Shown piece after piece: positions 29,328 through 39,862 of a DNA stretch of 64,000 bases (its first letter is position 1; each line of letters opens with the position of its first letter). The notes below the pieces were generated by a model. It worked only from the letters and a program-made list of their open reading frames with translations. It was not told the DNA's origin and ran no database searches. This stretch comes from Paraburkholderia polaris. Its GTDB lineage: Bacteria; Pseudomonadota; Gammaproteobacteria; Burkholderiales; Burkholderiaceae. Position numbers and translations under genes: made by a program. The stretch spans positions 124,001 through 188,000 of the forward strand of contig NZ_JABBGJ010000009.1 of the NCBI RefSeq assembly GCF_012927345.1, given 5' to 3'.

Positions 29328-32201
29328 TTACTTTCTACTGGCAGTGCGTTTCAGCAGCGGCGCCAGATACTTACCGGTAAAACTTGCCTTCGACTTGGCG
29401 ACCTGCTCCGGCGTGCCTTGCGCAATGATTTGACCGCCGCCGGCTCCGCCTTCGGGGCCGAGATCGATGACCCAGTCGGCGGTCTTTATTACATCGAGAT
29501 TATGCTCGATGATCACGACGGTATTACCCTGGTCTCGCAAACGATGAATGACTTCCAGCAGCAATGCGATGTCGTGAAAGTGCAGACCGGTGGTCGGCTC
29601 GTCCAGAATGTATAGAGTGCGACCGGTGTCGCGCTTGCTCAGTTCCAAAGATAGTTTGACGCGCTGCGCCTCGCCGCCCGACAGAGTGGTGGCCGACTGG
29701 CCCAGCCGGATATAGCCCAGACCCACGTCCAGCAAGGTTTTCAGCTTGCGCGCGACGACCGGCACCGGCTTGAAGAACTCGTAGGCGTTCTCCACCGTCA
29801 TATCGAGCACTTCGCTGATGTTCTTGCCTTTGTATTGGACGTCGAGCGTTTCGCGGTTGTAGCGCTTGCCGTGGCAGACGTCGCAGGGAACGTAGACGTC
29901 CGGCAAAAAGTGCATTTCCACCTTCAGTACGCCGTCGCCCTGGCAGGATTCGCAGCGGCCGCCCTTCACGTTGAACGAGAAGCGGCCCGCTTCGTAGCCG
30001 CGTTCTTTCGCTGCCGGGACGCCTGCGAACAGTTCGCGGATCGGCGTGAACAGGCCCGTGTACGTGGCCGGATTCGAGCGCGGCGTGCGGCCGATCGGCG
30101 ACTGGTCGACGTTGATGACCTTGTCGAAATGCTCCAGGCCTTCGATCGATTCGTACGGCGCCGGCTCGGTGGACGAGCCATACAGGTGATGCGCGACCGC
30201 GTGGTACAGCGTGTCGTTGATCAGCGTTGACTTGCCCGAACCGGACACGCCGGTCACGCAGGTCAGCAGGCCGACCGGCAAATCGAGCGAGACGTGCTGC
30301 AGATTATTGCCGTACGCCTCGACGATGCGCAGACGCCGTTCTTCCGGTGCCTTGCGCTCGTCCGGGAATTCGATGTTGCGGGCGCCGGACATGTACTGCC
30401 CGGTCATCGATGCTGCGTTCGCCTCGACCTGCTTGGGCGTGCCTTCGGCGATCACCATGCCGCCGTGTTCTCCCGCGCCTGGCCCCATGTCGACCACATA
30501 GTCGGCCATGCGGATCATGTCCTCATCGTGTTCGACGACGATCACCGAGTTGCCCAGGTCGCGCAGATGCTTGAGCGTGGCGATTAGCCGGTCGTTGTCG
30601 CGCTGATGCAGACCGATCGACGGTTCATCCAGCACATACATCACGCCGGTCAAACCGGAACCGATCTGCGAGGCGAGGCGAATCCGCTGCGCTTCACCGC
30701 CCGACAGCGTTTCCGCGCTGCGGTCGAGCGACAGGTAATCGAGCCCGACGTTATTCAGGAACATCAGCCGCGCGACGATTTCCTTGACCACCTTGTCGGC
30801 GATCTCGCGCTTCGAGCCTTCGAGCCGCAGCGTCTGGAAATAGCCGAGCGCGTCGCGCAACGGCCAGCCGCTGATTTCGAAGATGCCGCGCGCGTCGCTA
30901 TCCGAGCCGACCCGCACGAAACGGGCTTCCCGGCGTAGCCGCGTGCCGGCGCAAGCGGGGCAAGACTGGTTGTTCTGATACTTGGCGAGCTCTTCGCGCA
31001 CCGCGACCGAGTCGGTCTCGCGGTAACGCCGCTCCAGGTTCGGGATGATCCCTTCGAATACATGTTCGCGAACGGAGGTGCGGCCGCGTTCGTTGATGTA
31101 CGAGAACGGAATTTCCTGCTTCCCCGAACCGAACAGCAGAATCTTGCGGACTTTTTCCGGCAGGTCTTCGACCGCCGTGTCGATGTCGAACTCGTAGAAC
31201 GCCGCGAGACTTTGCAGCATCTGGAAGTAGAACTGGTTACGCCTGTCCCAGCCCTTCACTGCGCCTGCCGCTAGCGACAGCGACGGATGCGCGACCACCC
31301 GCTTCGGATCGAAGAAGGTGATCTGGCCGAGGCCGTCGCATTCCGGGCACGCGCCCATCGGGTTGTTGAACGAGAAGAGGCGCGGCTCGAGCTCCTGCAG
31401 CGAATACGAGCAGATCGGGCAGGCGAACTTCGAGCTGAACAGTTTCTCCTTGTCGGTATCCATCTCCAGCGCGATCGCGCGGCCGTCGGCGAGACGCAGC
31501 GCCGTTTCGAACGATTCGGCGAGGCGCTGCTTCATATCGGGGCGCACTTTCAGCCGGTCGACGACCACGTCGATCGTGTGCTTGTCGTTCTTTTTCAGCT
31601 TCGGCAGCGAGTCGACTTCATAGATTTTCGCGACGCCTTCGTTGGCCGTGCCACCGCCCGAGCGGACGCGAAAACGGATGAAACCCTGCGCCTGCATCTC
31701 CTCGAACAGCTCGACGTGCTCGCCTTTGCGGTCCGCCACCACCGGCGCGAGGATCATCAGCTTGGTCTCTTCGGGTAACGCGAGCGCCGCGTCGACCATC
31801 TGCGAGACGCTTTGCGCTTCCAGCGGAATTTCGTGGTCCGGGCAGTACGGCGTGCCGACCCGTGCGAACAGCAGCCGCAGATAGTCGTGAATTTCGGTGA
31901 CGGTGCCGACCGTGGAACGCGGATTGTGCGAGGTCGCCTTCTGTTCGATCGAGATCGCTGGCGACAGGCCTTCGATCAGATCGACGTCCGGTTTCTCCAT
32001 CAATTGCAGGAATTGGCGGGCGTAAGCAGAAAGACTTTCGACGTAGCGCCGCTGTCCTTCCGCATAGAGCGTGTCGAACGCCAGCGACGATTTACCCGAG
32101 CCGGACAGGCCCGTAATTACGACGAGCTTGTGACGCGGGAGGTCGAGATTGACGTTCTTCAGGTTGTGGGTGCGAGCCCCACGGATACGGATTTGTTCCA
32201 C
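29328..32201 (-). CDS. uvrA: Excinuclease ABC subunit A
   Basis: This 957-residue protein has two ABC ATPase modules. The first Walker A is [20 protein letters not shown] and the second [19 protein letters not shown]. Signatures are [21 protein letters not shown] and [18 protein letters not shown]. Zinc fingers are visible as [19 protein letters not shown] and [27 protein letters not shown]. It recognises bulky DNA lesions for UvrB loading. Divergent from an MFS gene, with a 369-bp gap. Confidence 0.98.
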   Translation of the reverse strand: MEQIRIRGARTHNLKNVNLDLPRHKLVVITGLSGSGKSSLAFDTLYAEGQRRYVESLSAYARQFLQLMEKPDVDLIEGLSPAISIEQKATSHNPRSTVGTVTEIHDYLRLLFARVGTPYCPDHEIPLEAQSVSQMVDAALALPEETKLMILAPVVADRKGEHVELFEEMQAQGFIRFRVRSGGGTANEGVAKIYEVDSLPKLKKNDKHTIDVVVDRLKVRPDMKQRLAESFETALRLADGRAIALEMDTDKEKLFSSKFACPICSYSLQELEPRLFSFNNPMGACPECDGLGQITFFDPKRVVAHPSLSLAAGAVKGWDRRNQFYFQMLQSLAAFYEFDIDTAVEDLPEKVRKILLFGSGKQEIPFSYINERGRTSVREHVFEGIIPNLERRYRETDSVAVREELAKYQNNQSCPACAGTRLRREARFVRVGSDSDARGIFEISGWPLRDALGYFQTLRLEGSKREIADKVVKEIVARLMFLNNVGLDYLSLDRSAETLSGGEAQRIRLASQIGSGLTGVMYVLDEPSIGLHQRDNDRLIATLKHLRDLGNSVIVVEHDEDMIRMADYVVDMGPGAGEHGGMVIAEGTPKQVEANAASMTGQYMSGARNIEFPDERKAPEERRLRIVEAYGNNLQHVSLDLPVGLLTCVTGVSGSGKSTLINDTLYHAVAHHLYGSSTEPAPYESIEGLEHFDKVINVDQSPIGRTPRSNPATYTGLFTPIRELFAGVPAAKERGYEAGRFSFNVKGGRCESCQGDGVLKVEMHFLPDVYVPCDVCHGKRYNRETLDVQYKGKNISEVLDMTVENAYEFFKPVPVVARKLKTLLDVGLGYIRLGQSATTLSGGEAQRVKLSLELSKRDTGRTLYILDEPTTGLHFHDIALLLEVIHRLRDQGNTVVIIEHNLDVIKTADWVIDLGPEGGAGGGQIIAQGTPEQVAKSKASFTGKYLAPLLKRTASRK

Positions 32202-32570
32202 GCGTTATTCCATCACCTGGCCATTAGCTGGCGGAAAGAGGAGGAGGCTAAACCTGCTACTATAACGACTTTTCAAGACCGCCGTTACGGCTTCCTGACA
32301 GCCCGAAGAAGGCACAAGGTAAGCTGTAAGGCAGCGGTCCAGCGCCGCGGGAAAGAGGTCTAACTGGGGCCATTTTCCGCGAGTACAAGGCGCCGCGAGG
32401 CTCCAGACGAGCGTGTAGCAAGGCCGCCGGCCCGAATGCCGCGCCGCATGCATGCCGCCGTCCAGCCGTCTCGTGGTAAGCCGCCTGGTTGTGGCCGTCC
32501 CGCGGGGAAGGTCCGCTCGCGGTGTGCCGCCCAGCGGTAGGCCGCCCCGCTCATTCAAAGAACGCTCCCG
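32202..32570. other. Intergenic region between uvrA and an MFS gene
   Basis: This 369-base divergent gap should hold both promoters. A TATAGT hexamer on the minus strand near 32255-32265 is a possible -10 for uvrA. I found no clear LexA box (CTGT-N8-ACAG) and no gene. Confidence 0.5.
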
Positions 32571-33761
32571 ATGTCCAATCCGTCCGCTACATCCTCACGC
32601 ATGAGCGCGCCTGAAATGCGCGCGACCATGTCGCTAGCCGCCATCTTCGCGCTGCGCATGCTCGGTCTCTTCATGATCATGCCGGTGTTCTCCATCTACG
32701 CGAAGACCATCCCCGGCGGCGACAACGTGCTGCTGGTGGGTATTGCGCTCGGTGCGTACGGCGTGACGCAGTCGCTCCTGTATATCTTCTATGGCTGGAT
32801 CTCCGACAAGATCGGCCGCAAGCCCGTCATCGCCACCGGGCTGCTGATCTTCGCGCTCGGCAGCTTTGTCGCGGCGGGTGCACACGACATGACGTGGATT
32901 ATTGTCGGCCGGGTGATCCAGGGGATGGGCGCGGTGTCTTCGGCGGTGCTCGCGTTCATCGCCGACCTCACCTCCGAAGAGCATCGCACCAAGGCGATGG
33001 CGATGGTGGGCGGCAGTATCGGCGTTTCGTTCGCGGTGGCGATCGTCGGTGCGCCGATCGTGTTCCATTGGGTCGGCATGAGCGGCTTGTTCACGCTGGT
33101 CGGCATCTTCTCGATTCTGGCGGTCGGCCTGGTACTGTGGGTCGTGCCGGATGCGCCCAAACCCGTGCACGTGCGCGCGCCGTTCGCCGAGGTGCTGCAT
33201 AACGTCGAACTGCTGCGCCTGAATTTCGGCGTGCTCGTGTTGCACGCCACGCAAACCGCGTTGTTCCTCGTCGTGCCGCGCATTCTCGAAGCCGGCGGCT
33301 TGCCGGTGGCTTCGCACTGGAAGGTGTATTTGCCGGTGATGGGCCTCTCGTTCGTGATGATGGTCCCGGCGATCATCGCCGCTGAAAAGCGCGGGAAAAT
33401 GAAAATCGTGCTGCTGTCGGCGATCGGTCTTATCCTGATCGGACAGTTGTTGTTGGGCGTCGCTCCGCATACGATTCTGAGTGTGGCGGCGATCCTCTTT
33501 GTCTACTTTCTCGGCTTCAACATTCTTGAAGCATCGCAGCCTTCGCTGGTGTCGAAACTGGCGCCGGGCTCGCGCAAGGGCGCGGCCACGGGCGTCTACA
33601 ACACTACGCAGTCGATCGGCCTTGCAATGGGCGGCGTGATCGGCGGCTGGCTGCTGAAGGCTGATGGTCAGAGCGCAGTATTTTTCGCCTGCTCGGGGCT
33701 CGTGTTTTGCTGGCTTATAATCGCGGCAAATATGAAACAGCCGCCGCGCAAGAAGGCGTAA
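32571..33761 (+). CDS. MFS transporter
   Basis: This 396-residue protein has 12 predicted helices. The loop 2-3 motif A is GWISDKIGRKPVIATGLLIF, and a second copy region reads KRGKMKIVLLSAIGLILIG. The N-terminus MSNPSATSSRMSAPEMRATMS is hydrophilic; an internal start at Met11 or Met20 is possible. Relatives include the YajR-like and ProP-like multidrug permeases; substrate unknown. It lies between uvrA and ssb. Confidence 0.88.
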   Translation: MSNPSATSSRMSAPEMRATMSLAAIFALRMLGLFMIMPVFSIYAKTIPGGDNVLLVGIALGAYGVTQSLLYIFYGWISDKIGRKPVIATGLLIFALGSFVAAGAHDMTWIIVGRVIQGMGAVSSAVLAFIADLTSEEHRTKAMAMVGGSIGVSFAVAIVGAPIVFHWVGMSGLFTLVGIFSILAVGLVLWVVPDAPKPVHVRAPFAEVLHNVELLRLNFGVLVLHATQTALFLVVPRILEAGGLPVASHWKVYLPVMGLSFVMMVPAIIAAEKRGKMKIVLLSAIGLILIGQLLLGVAPHTILSVAAILFVYFLGFNILEASQPSLVSKLAPGSRKGAATGVYNTTQSIGLAMGGVIGGWLLKADGQSAVFFACSGLVFCWLIIAANMKQPPRKKA

Positions 33762-33964
33762 CAGCGCCCCTAACCCTGGGCGCTTCACGCCGGACCCCCA
33801 AGGGGACTTCCTTCGGGGCGGAAAACTTGGGACGGCCCGGCGTTTTCTTGACAAAACTCACCCGGCGGCGGGCTGAGGCGCAGTTCTGGTCTCGGGCCTG
33901 CTGGCCATGAGACGCGAACAGTGCGTTGCCGCGCCGCCTGCAACGGAATCAACAGGAGAAACTC

Positions 33965-34507
33965 ATGGCATCCGTGAACAAGGTCATTCTCGTCGGCAAT
34001 CTCGGAGCCGATCCGGAAGTCCGCTATCTTCCGAGCGGCGACGCACTGGCGAACATCCGCCTTGCGACGACGGATCGGTACAAGGACAAGACGTCCGGCG
34101 AAATGAAAGAAGCCACCGAATGGCACCGTGTGGTGTTTTTCGGCCGGCTCGCTGAAATCGTGTCGGAATATCTGAAGAAGGGCTCGTCGGTGTACCTGGA
34201 AGGGCGCATCCGTACCCGCAAGTGGCAGGCTCAGGACGGCACTGACCGTTACTCGACCGAAATCGTCGCCGAGCAGATGCAAATGCTGGGTGGGCGTGGC
34301 GGCTCGATGGGCGGCGGCGGTGGTGGCGATGAAGGCGGTTACAGCCGCGGTGAGCCGTCGGAGCGTAGCGGCGGCGGCGGCGGTCGCGCAGTTTCGGGCG
34401 GCGGCGCTTCGCGTGGCGGCAGCGGTGGCGGCGGTGGCGGTTCGAGCCGTCCGAGCGCGCCGGCTGGCGGTGGCTTTGATGAGATGGACGACGATATTCC
34501 GTTCTAG
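33965..34507 (+). CDS. ssb: Single-stranded DNA-binding protein
   Basis: This 180-residue SSB starts [21 protein letters not shown] with the OB-fold in the first 110 residues. A Gly/Ser-rich linker and the C-terminal acidic tip MDDDIPF, which recruits replication and repair partners, follow. aacaggagaaactc is a good Shine-Dalgarno context for the ATG at 33965. It lies next to uvrA and the MFS gene, as in many Burkholderia. The mobile island begins just past its terminator. Confidence 0.98.
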   Translation: MASVNKVILVGNLGADPEVRYLPSGDALANIRLATTDRYKDKTSGEMKEATEWHRVVFFGRLAEIVSEYLKKGSSVYLEGRIRTRKWQAQDGTDRYSTEIVAEQMQMLGGRGGSMGGGGGGDEGGYSRGEPSERSGGGGGRAVSGGGASRGGSGGGGGGSSRPSAPAGGGFDEMDDDIPF

Positions 34508-34535
34508 AACCTACTTTGTTGTTTTTTTGTTGATT

Positions 34536-34570
34536 AAGGCCCGCCTGCCCAAAGCACGCGGGCTTTTTCT
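34536..34570 (+). terminator. Rho-independent terminator of ssb
   Basis: A stem gcccgc / gcgggc around a 13-base loop is followed by tttttctt. It lies 30 bp after the ssb stop and marks the left edge of the recombinase island. Confidence 0.8.
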
Positions 34571-34594
34571 TTACCCACACTTTATTTTGTGGTT

Positions 34595-34619
34595 TAGTAG
34601 AGTTTAAACATAACTACTA
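34595..34619. repeat. AT-rich inverted repeat at the left end of the island
   Basis: TAGTAG (34595-34600) and CTACTA (34614-34619) flank a 13-base AT-rich spacer that contains the palindrome gtttaaac. It lies 22 bp before the first recombinase gene. The layout of short arms around an AT-rich core is like a tyrosine-recombinase crossover site. Confidence 0.5.
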
Positions 34620-34640
34620 CTTGAACAAAATGGTGGGTAG

Positions 34641-35897
34641 ATGACGAGATTCATCGCGAAGCGCGTCAAGTTTCGGAACGGGGAGCGCTACTCCGTTTTG
34701 AGCAGACCCGGTGGCCTGCCGGTTCACGAAGTTACTTTGTATCTTGCGAAATACCGCAAGCGCGGCCGAGCCGCCAACACGATTCACTCCGTTTGCATGG
34801 CATTGGCATTGCTTTACCGTGAGCTTGCCAAGGCTCGCGTCGACTTGCTCGAACGGTTGCGAAAGGGTGAGTTTTTGACAGTGCCCGAGCTCAATCGATT
34901 AGCCGATGCTGCTCAGTACTGGGTATCTGACCTGTCTTACGAGGACGCAGATAAACCGGAAAGCGCGAACGTCATCGATATCAAGCGAATTCGGATGCGG
35001 CGCAAAGCGGCAGTAGAGGACGTCAAGGCGGTCAACGCGGCGACCCAAGCCTCGCGAATCAGATACATGGCGGATTTCCTAGACTTCTTGGCGACCTATA
35101 TAGGCGCTACGCTGTCGGCGTCCCTGCGTCAGAATCTATCGCTTGAAAATGCCCACGCACTTAAAGCGTTTCGTGCCCAAGTGCCGCAAGTCCCCAAGCG
35201 GGCCAAGCTCGGTGCCAGGGAGGGGCTTTCAAAGGAAGACCAGGACCGGCTTCTCGCCGTGGTTCGCCTAGACTCGCCCGACAACCCGTGGGAGCGAGGT
35301 TATGTCCGCTACCGGAACTGGCTCATTGTTGTGCTCTTGCTCGCGACCGGCATGCGTCGCGGCGAGTTGCTGGGCATTCAGCTTAAAGACCTCCATCAAA
35401 GCCTGCCCAAGCTGCGCATCATGCGGCGGGCCGATGCAATTGAAGACCCCCGTCGCATTCAGCCGAATACCAAAACCAACGACCGAGAGGTGGAGGTGCG
35501 GCCGGAAATTATGCGGGCCGTCTGGAACTACATTAGGCACCACAGAAAGAAAACCAAAGCCGCTCGCAAGTACCCGCAGCTCATCGTCTCGGATGAAGGT
35601 GAGCCGCTGTCGTTAAAGAGCATCGACAAGATATTCGCGGACCTTCGTGAGGCTTGCCCGGGCTTGCCCGTCAGGCTGACGAGCCACGTGATGCGTCACA
35701 CGTGGAACGAACGCTTCTCCGAGCAGGCTGAATTGATGGGGCTGACTGATGCGGTGGAAGAGAAGGCCCGAAACGAACAGCAAGGATGGGTTGATGATTC
35801 AAAGTCAGCCGCAACTTACACTCGCCGTCACGCTAGCCTGAAAGGACGTGAAGTCTCCCTGAAACTACAAGAACAACTCGATGTCCCAGACAACTGA
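34641..35897 (+). CDS. Tyrosine recombinase/integrase 1 of the island (GmtY-like)
   Basis: This 418-residue tyrosine recombinase carries a SAM-like N-terminal domain (about 80-200). The catalytic domain has Arg in LLLATGMRRGELLGIQLKDL (near 240), His-x-x-Arg in SHVMRHTWN (near 348), Trp in QQGWVDDS, and the nucleophile Tyr in SAATYTRRH (near 391). All catalytic residues are present. It is followed, with a 17-bp overlap, by a second recombinase. By position I compare it to GmtY, but this was not tested by search. Confidence 0.88.
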   Translation: MTRFIAKRVKFRNGERYSVLSRPGGLPVHEVTLYLAKYRKRGRAANTIHSVCMALALLYRELAKARVDLLERLRKGEFLTVPELNRLADAAQYWVSDLSYEDADKPESANVIDIKRIRMRRKAAVEDVKAVNAATQASRIRYMADFLDFLATYIGATLSASLRQNLSLENAHALKAFRAQVPQVPKRAKLGAREGLSKEDQDRLLAVVRLDSPDNPWERGYVRYRNWLIVVLLLATGMRRGELLGIQLKDLHQSLPKLRIMRRADAIEDPRRIQPNTKTNDREVEVRPEIMRAVWNYIRHHRKKTKAARKYPQLIVSDEGEPLSLKSIDKIFADLREACPGLPVRLTSHVMRHTWNERFSEQAELMGLTDAVEEKARNEQQGWVDDSKSAATYTRRHASLKGREVSLKLQEQLDVPDN

Positions 35898-37422
35898 ACT
35901 TCGCCCTTCCTCCTTTGCACTTGCCCTCACCTTGCCGGAGCGCGTATTTACGCGCAGCGGAAGCAGCTTCGACCCAAGGGAAGACCTTTGGGAGTGGGTG
36001 GATGGCCCGTTTAACGCGCGAATCGACTTTCGCCCTTACAGCGACGGCTTCGAAGCGTTCGTTCCGTCGCTGAAACATGCCCTGCTTCCCTTCGTCAAGG
36101 GGCACTCGTCTGCGCATGTCATGAACCTGGAGAGCGCATTCTCCCATTTCGTGGACGCCACGCAAACCTGTCCTGCAGGGGCGATTAGCGCACAACATAT
36201 CTCTAATTACGCAGCCAAGCTGGGCGAGACCGAAGTTGGGCGACTCGGGACGCTCAACGGCCTGCTACAAAAGTGGGTCGACCTCGGAATGCCAGGTGTG
36301 GACCCGGAGTGTGCGACGTATCTTGCGGAACGCCGGAAGCCCGGAAATAAGAAGGGCGAGGCCGTTAGGACGCGAAATCCAGTTGACGGTCCTCTGAGCG
36401 AAGAGGAGTACACCGCGCTGTACTCGGCGGTTAACGCAGCCTATGGGCGCGGGGAGCTTCCTTTGTGGACGCTTTTGCTCACCCGGCTGCTCCTCGCGTG
36501 TGGTGGGCGTATTTCCCAATACGCCTCGCTCAAGCTTGGCGACTTCGACTGCGGCACGTTAGTGCTTAGCCTTCCGCAGGCCAAAACGCGTGAGAAAAAC
36601 GCGCGAAGCAGCTTTCTCGCGTTTGATATCAGCCCACAAACGGGGCGGCTCATCACGGACTACAAAAATGGCTTGCAGGCCGAGGGTTACAACGACAACT
36701 CCGCCTTCTTCCCACAAGACCTAGTGATGCCCAAAGGTCCGCGCAAGCAGCTACGGACCAATAAAGACTTGTTTTACGGCCACTGCACTCCGAACACGCT
36801 GTCGAGTTGGTTCCGGAATCTTATGGCGGAAATAGCACCACCAACCTCTCGCCTCGACTTCGCCCCAATGCCTCTGGCACCCAAAAGGTTCCGGTACACC
36901 TTTGGCACCCGGCTAGCCGAGGAGGGTGCAAGCAAAGTGGTCATCGCGAACCGCATGGGCCACGCAGACCTGCAGCAGGTCAATGTGTATGTCGCAGCCT
37001 CTCCGAAGATTGTGGAGAACATCGACAAGACTATGGGTGCGCTACTCGCCCCGCTTGCCCGGGCTTTTAAGGGGCATGTCGTAGAGGATGAGGAGCACGC
37101 TACCCATAAAGGTGCTCCGGGCAGCCGCATCATCGACTTCCGAGTCTCAAAAGACCCAGTAGGCAGTTGCGCAGGCAAAGGCAGCAACTGTGCCTTCAAC
37201 AAGCCGGTTGCCTGCTACGCGTGCTTCCGGTTCGAGCCCTGGCTTGACGCTCCCCACTCGAAGGTGCTTGAGCGCTTGGAGTTTGAGAGAGAAAACTGGT
37301 CCGCTGACGACCGAATGGCAGCGGTGAACGATGAGCCCATCCGGGCAGTCAAGGAGGTCATCGCGCTTTGCGCGCAGATTTGGCAGCAGCAGGCCCAACG
37401 GGAATCGGAGGCCGTTTCGTGA
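35881..37422 (+). CDS. Tyrosine recombinase/integrase 2 of the island
   Basis: This 513-residue integrase overlaps the first by 17 bp. The catalytic domain shows Arg in LLACGGRISQYASLKL (near 208). At the usual HxxR position it reads PKRFRYTFGTRLA (near 336), so the first His appears replaced by Lys or Arg. MGHADLQQVNVYV (near 359-371) supplies the second His and the Tyr. A Cys-rich C-terminal stretch follows (GSCAGKGSNC, then ACYACFRFEPW, about 428-446), perhaps zinc-binding. Function: probably a partner recombinase; activity uncertain because of the altered motif. Confidence 0.85.
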   Translation: MSQTTELRPSSFALALTLPERVFTRSGSSFDPREDLWEWVDGPFNARIDFRPYSDGFEAFVPSLKHALLPFVKGHSSAHVMNLESAFSHFVDATQTCPAGAISAQHISNYAAKLGETEVGRLGTLNGLLQKWVDLGMPGVDPECATYLAERRKPGNKKGEAVRTRNPVDGPLSEEEYTALYSAVNAAYGRGELPLWTLLLTRLLLACGGRISQYASLKLGDFDCGTLVLSLPQAKTREKNARSSFLAFDISPQTGRLITDYKNGLQAEGYNDNSAFFPQDLVMPKGPRKQLRTNKDLFYGHCTPNTLSSWFRNLMAEIAPPTSRLDFAPMPLAPKRFRYTFGTRLAEEGASKVVIANRMGHADLQQVNVYVAASPKIVENIDKTMGALLAPLARAFKGHVVEDEEHATHKGAPGSRIIDFRVSKDPVGSCAGKGSNCAFNKPVACYACFRFEPWLDAPHSKVLERLEFERENWSADDRMAAVNDEPIRAVKEVIALCAQIWQQQAQRESEAVS

Positions 37423-39431
37423 GCACTCCAGTCCTCAACTTCACGCCTCGGGCCGAATTGGAAGCTTTGGCCAACCTCGAGGCCTTCGTAGCGCTCTGTA
37501 GGGGCTCGGACGTGCTCGGTGCCGCTGCGCAGTTCGATAAGAACGTTTGGGTTGTCGGCTACTTCAAGGGGCACAACAAAGTGAACCGGGTGATATTCAG
37601 CACCCTGGAGGCGTCCCGCGAAGACAAACCCGTGCCGAGCCTGCCGCATCCGTTTCTTGATTTCGCCAAAGCGACTCTTGTCTACCTTCACGATAAGCGG
37701 CCGGTGACATCCCAAGGTCCGCGCATTGCCGCACTTCGATGCATGGAAGCAGCTTTGCGCGAGTTGAGCAAAGGCTCGCGACCGACGGCCGTGGACGAAA
37801 TCGTGCTGGACAGCGCCGTCGAACTGGCCAAGCAGAAGGTTTCGCCAGGTGTGGCCTATCGGACGGCCGGTCAGATTGAATATATAGCTGATTTTATGCG
37901 CTCCAAGGGGTTCATTCGCTTTCGTCAAAGCTGGGCGCATGGCGTCAAAAAACCGCAGGAGGTGGGCTCTCGCATCTCAAAGGAGGCGCTGGCCGCACGC
38001 CAGGAGAAGCTGCCTTCCGCCGCCACGCTTCGTGCGCTTGGAGCCATCTTCCACGATGCCATCGAGCCAACAGACATCTTGGTCGCGAGCAACACCGGCC
38101 TGATGCTCTGTGCGCCGGAACGTATCAACGAAGTGATGCGGCTTCGGCGAAATTGCCTGGTTGAGGGCGATGGCGAATTTCGCGGGAAGCTGGGGCTACG
38201 GTGGTCAGGGTCAAAGGGTTTCGAGAACACCACGAAGTGGCTCCCAACTGAAATGGTACCCATTGCACGTAAGGCCGTCGCAAACATCATCAAGGTTACA
38301 ACGTCGGCACAGAAATTGGCGGCTTGGTACACGGAGAATCCTAAGAAACTGTATCTGCCCGAGGGGGCAGAGGAACTTCGGGACACGAAGGTTCTCTCGT
38401 TGGAGGAAATCGCCCTCATCCTATGGGGTGATGAGACGGCGAGCGAATCTGCCAAGTCTTGGGCGCACAGGACAAACAAGCTGCCCAAACAGTCGCTTAG
38501 CGGGCACCCTTTCGGCTTTCTCTTTGAGGACGTTGAGCGCACCGTCGTCGCCATGCTTCCAGAAACGTTCCCTTACGTGCCGGGCGCTCCTGAGCTACTG
38601 TGTAGTGAGTCTATGGCGCTCATGCGCACAAACGAAACGCATTCGGAGAAGGCGACATACCTTTGCATGTTCAGTTGCGTTGACTCTGGTGTTATCACGA
38701 ATCGATTCGGAGCTCGTGAGGGTCGGCGCTCCATCTTCGAGCGCTTCAACTATACCGAGGATGACGGTTCCCCTATCGAGCTTCAGAGCCATAGCTTGCG
38801 CCACTATTTGAACATGTTGGCGCAGACCGGCGGCTTGAGCAGCGCCGAAATTGCCATCTTCTCCGGTCGGGCCGACAAGAAGCAGAACCGTCCCTACGAC
38901 CATATGACCTCAGACGAGGTGCAGGCACCTATCAGTCAAGCGTTGAAGGACGGGTTCACGTCCGAATTGGAGCCGGTCTTGGGGGCCGGGCGCGAGTTGT
39001 TCACGCGCAGTGAGTTCAAAGGGCTGGGACTGACTGCGGCACACACGACGGATTACGGCTGGTGTGCTCACGACTTCGCGAGCGAGCCATGCCAGATGTA
39101 CCGCGACTGCATCAACTGCGAGGAGCAGGAATGCATCAAGGGAGACCAGCAAAAGGAAGCGAACCTCCGGTTGCTGAAGAGTGAGACCGAGTATCTGTTG
39201 AAGCAGGCTCAAGAGGCTTTGAGCGAAGAGGAGTATGGCGCTGATACCTGGGTCAAGCACCAACTGCTCACCCTCGAACGGGTCAATGCTCTTCTGTCGA
39301 TTCTGGAAGACCCGGCGGTACCCGTTGGGGCGCGGATTCGGTTGGATGTATCCAATGCGCCGCTCATCACGACCGATGACGTTCACCCAGTCAAGGTTAT
39401 TAAGTTTACGCGACGAAAGGTGCTTGCATGA
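37419..39431 (+). CDS. Tyrosine recombinase/integrase 3 of the island (GmtZ- or TnpB-like)
   Basis: The 670-residue product uses the GTG at 37419, which overlaps the previous stop as GTGA. An ATG 51 bp upstream in frame is unlikely. Catalytic residues visible are Arg in LCAPERINEVMRLRR (near 232), HSLRHYLN (near 458), and Tyr in NRPYDHMTSD (near 493). A Cys-rich patch (GWCAHDFASEPC, then CINCEEQEC, about 548-568) lies C-terminal. Its size resembles TnpB of Tn554 and GmtZ. It probably acts with the two upstream recombinases. Confidence 0.85.
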   Translation: MSTPVLNFTPRAELEALANLEAFVALCRGSDVLGAAAQFDKNVWVVGYFKGHNKVNRVIFSTLEASREDKPVPSLPHPFLDFAKATLVYLHDKRPVTSQGPRIAALRCMEAALRELSKGSRPTAVDEIVLDSAVELAKQKVSPGVAYRTAGQIEYIADFMRSKGFIRFRQSWAHGVKKPQEVGSRISKEALAARQEKLPSAATLRALGAIFHDAIEPTDILVASNTGLMLCAPERINEVMRLRRNCLVEGDGEFRGKLGLRWSGSKGFENTTKWLPTEMVPIARKAVANIIKVTTSAQKLAAWYTENPKKLYLPEGAEELRDTKVLSLEEIALILWGDETASESAKSWAHRTNKLPKQSLSGHPFGFLFEDVERTVVAMLPETFPYVPGAPELLCSESMALMRTNETHSEKATYLCMFSCVDSGVITNRFGAREGRRSIFERFNYTEDDGSPIELQSHSLRHYLNMLAQTGGLSSAEIAIFSGRADKKQNRPYDHMTSDEVQAPISQALKDGFTSELEPVLGAGRELFTRSEFKGLGLTAAHTTDYGWCAHDFASEPCQMYRDCINCEEQECIKGDQQKEANLRLLKSETEYLLKQAQEALSEEEYGADTWVKHQLLTLERVNALLSILEDPAVPVGARIRLDVSNAPLITTDDVHPVKVIKFTRRKVLA

Positions 39432-39862
39432 AAAAGAACCGGGCACCGGATTTAACCGACGAGCGAATTACCGCAATAGTCGAGATGTTGGATGAGTGGA
39501 AAGGCAAGCTCACCTGGGAGCTCTTGCTGGATGCGGTGGAGGCATCTACGGGTCACCGCTATTCCCGGTTCACGTTTGCCGAATATCCGGAGATTGCCAA
39601 CGCCTTCTCGCTCAGGAAAGACGCATTGCGCGGGACTTTGCCACGTGAGCGAGGCGAGCCTCGCGACGAACGGGTTCGTGCGGCTCTTGCGCAGGCTGAC
39701 CGCTACAAGGCCAAAGCCGAACGGCTCGAAGCGGAGAACCAGCTCCTGACCGAGCAGTTCGTGACGTGGGCGACTAATGCCGAGCGCAAGGGCGTCACGA
39801 TGGACATGTTGAATGCCCCGCTCCCCAAGCCCGAGCGAGACCGTTCCAAAGGAGTGAAGTGA
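39428..39862 (+). CDS. Small coiled-coil accessory protein of the island (GmtX-like)
   Basis: This 144-residue protein overlaps recombinase 3 by four bases (ATGA). It starts MKKNRAPDLTDERITAIVEML. The middle is helical (GKLTWELLLDAVEASTGHRYSR), and a coiled coil follows (ADRYKAKAERLEAENQLLTEQ, about 96-116). The C-terminus NAPLPKPERD matches my memory of GmtX in gamma-mobile-trio systems. TnpC of Tn554 is also a small accessory protein at this position. Role is not known. Confidence 0.72.
   Translation: MKKNRAPDLTDERITAIVEMLDEWKGKLTWELLLDAVEASTGHRYSRFTFAEYPEIANAFSLRKDALRGTLPRERGEPRDERVRAALAQADRYKAKAERLEAENQLLTEQFVTWATNAERKGVTMDMLNAPLPKPERDRSKGVK

Noticed and set aside
32202..32570. LexA (SOS) box upstream of uvrA
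   Set aside because: No CTGT-N8-ACAG site could be seen; the nearest match has only one good half.
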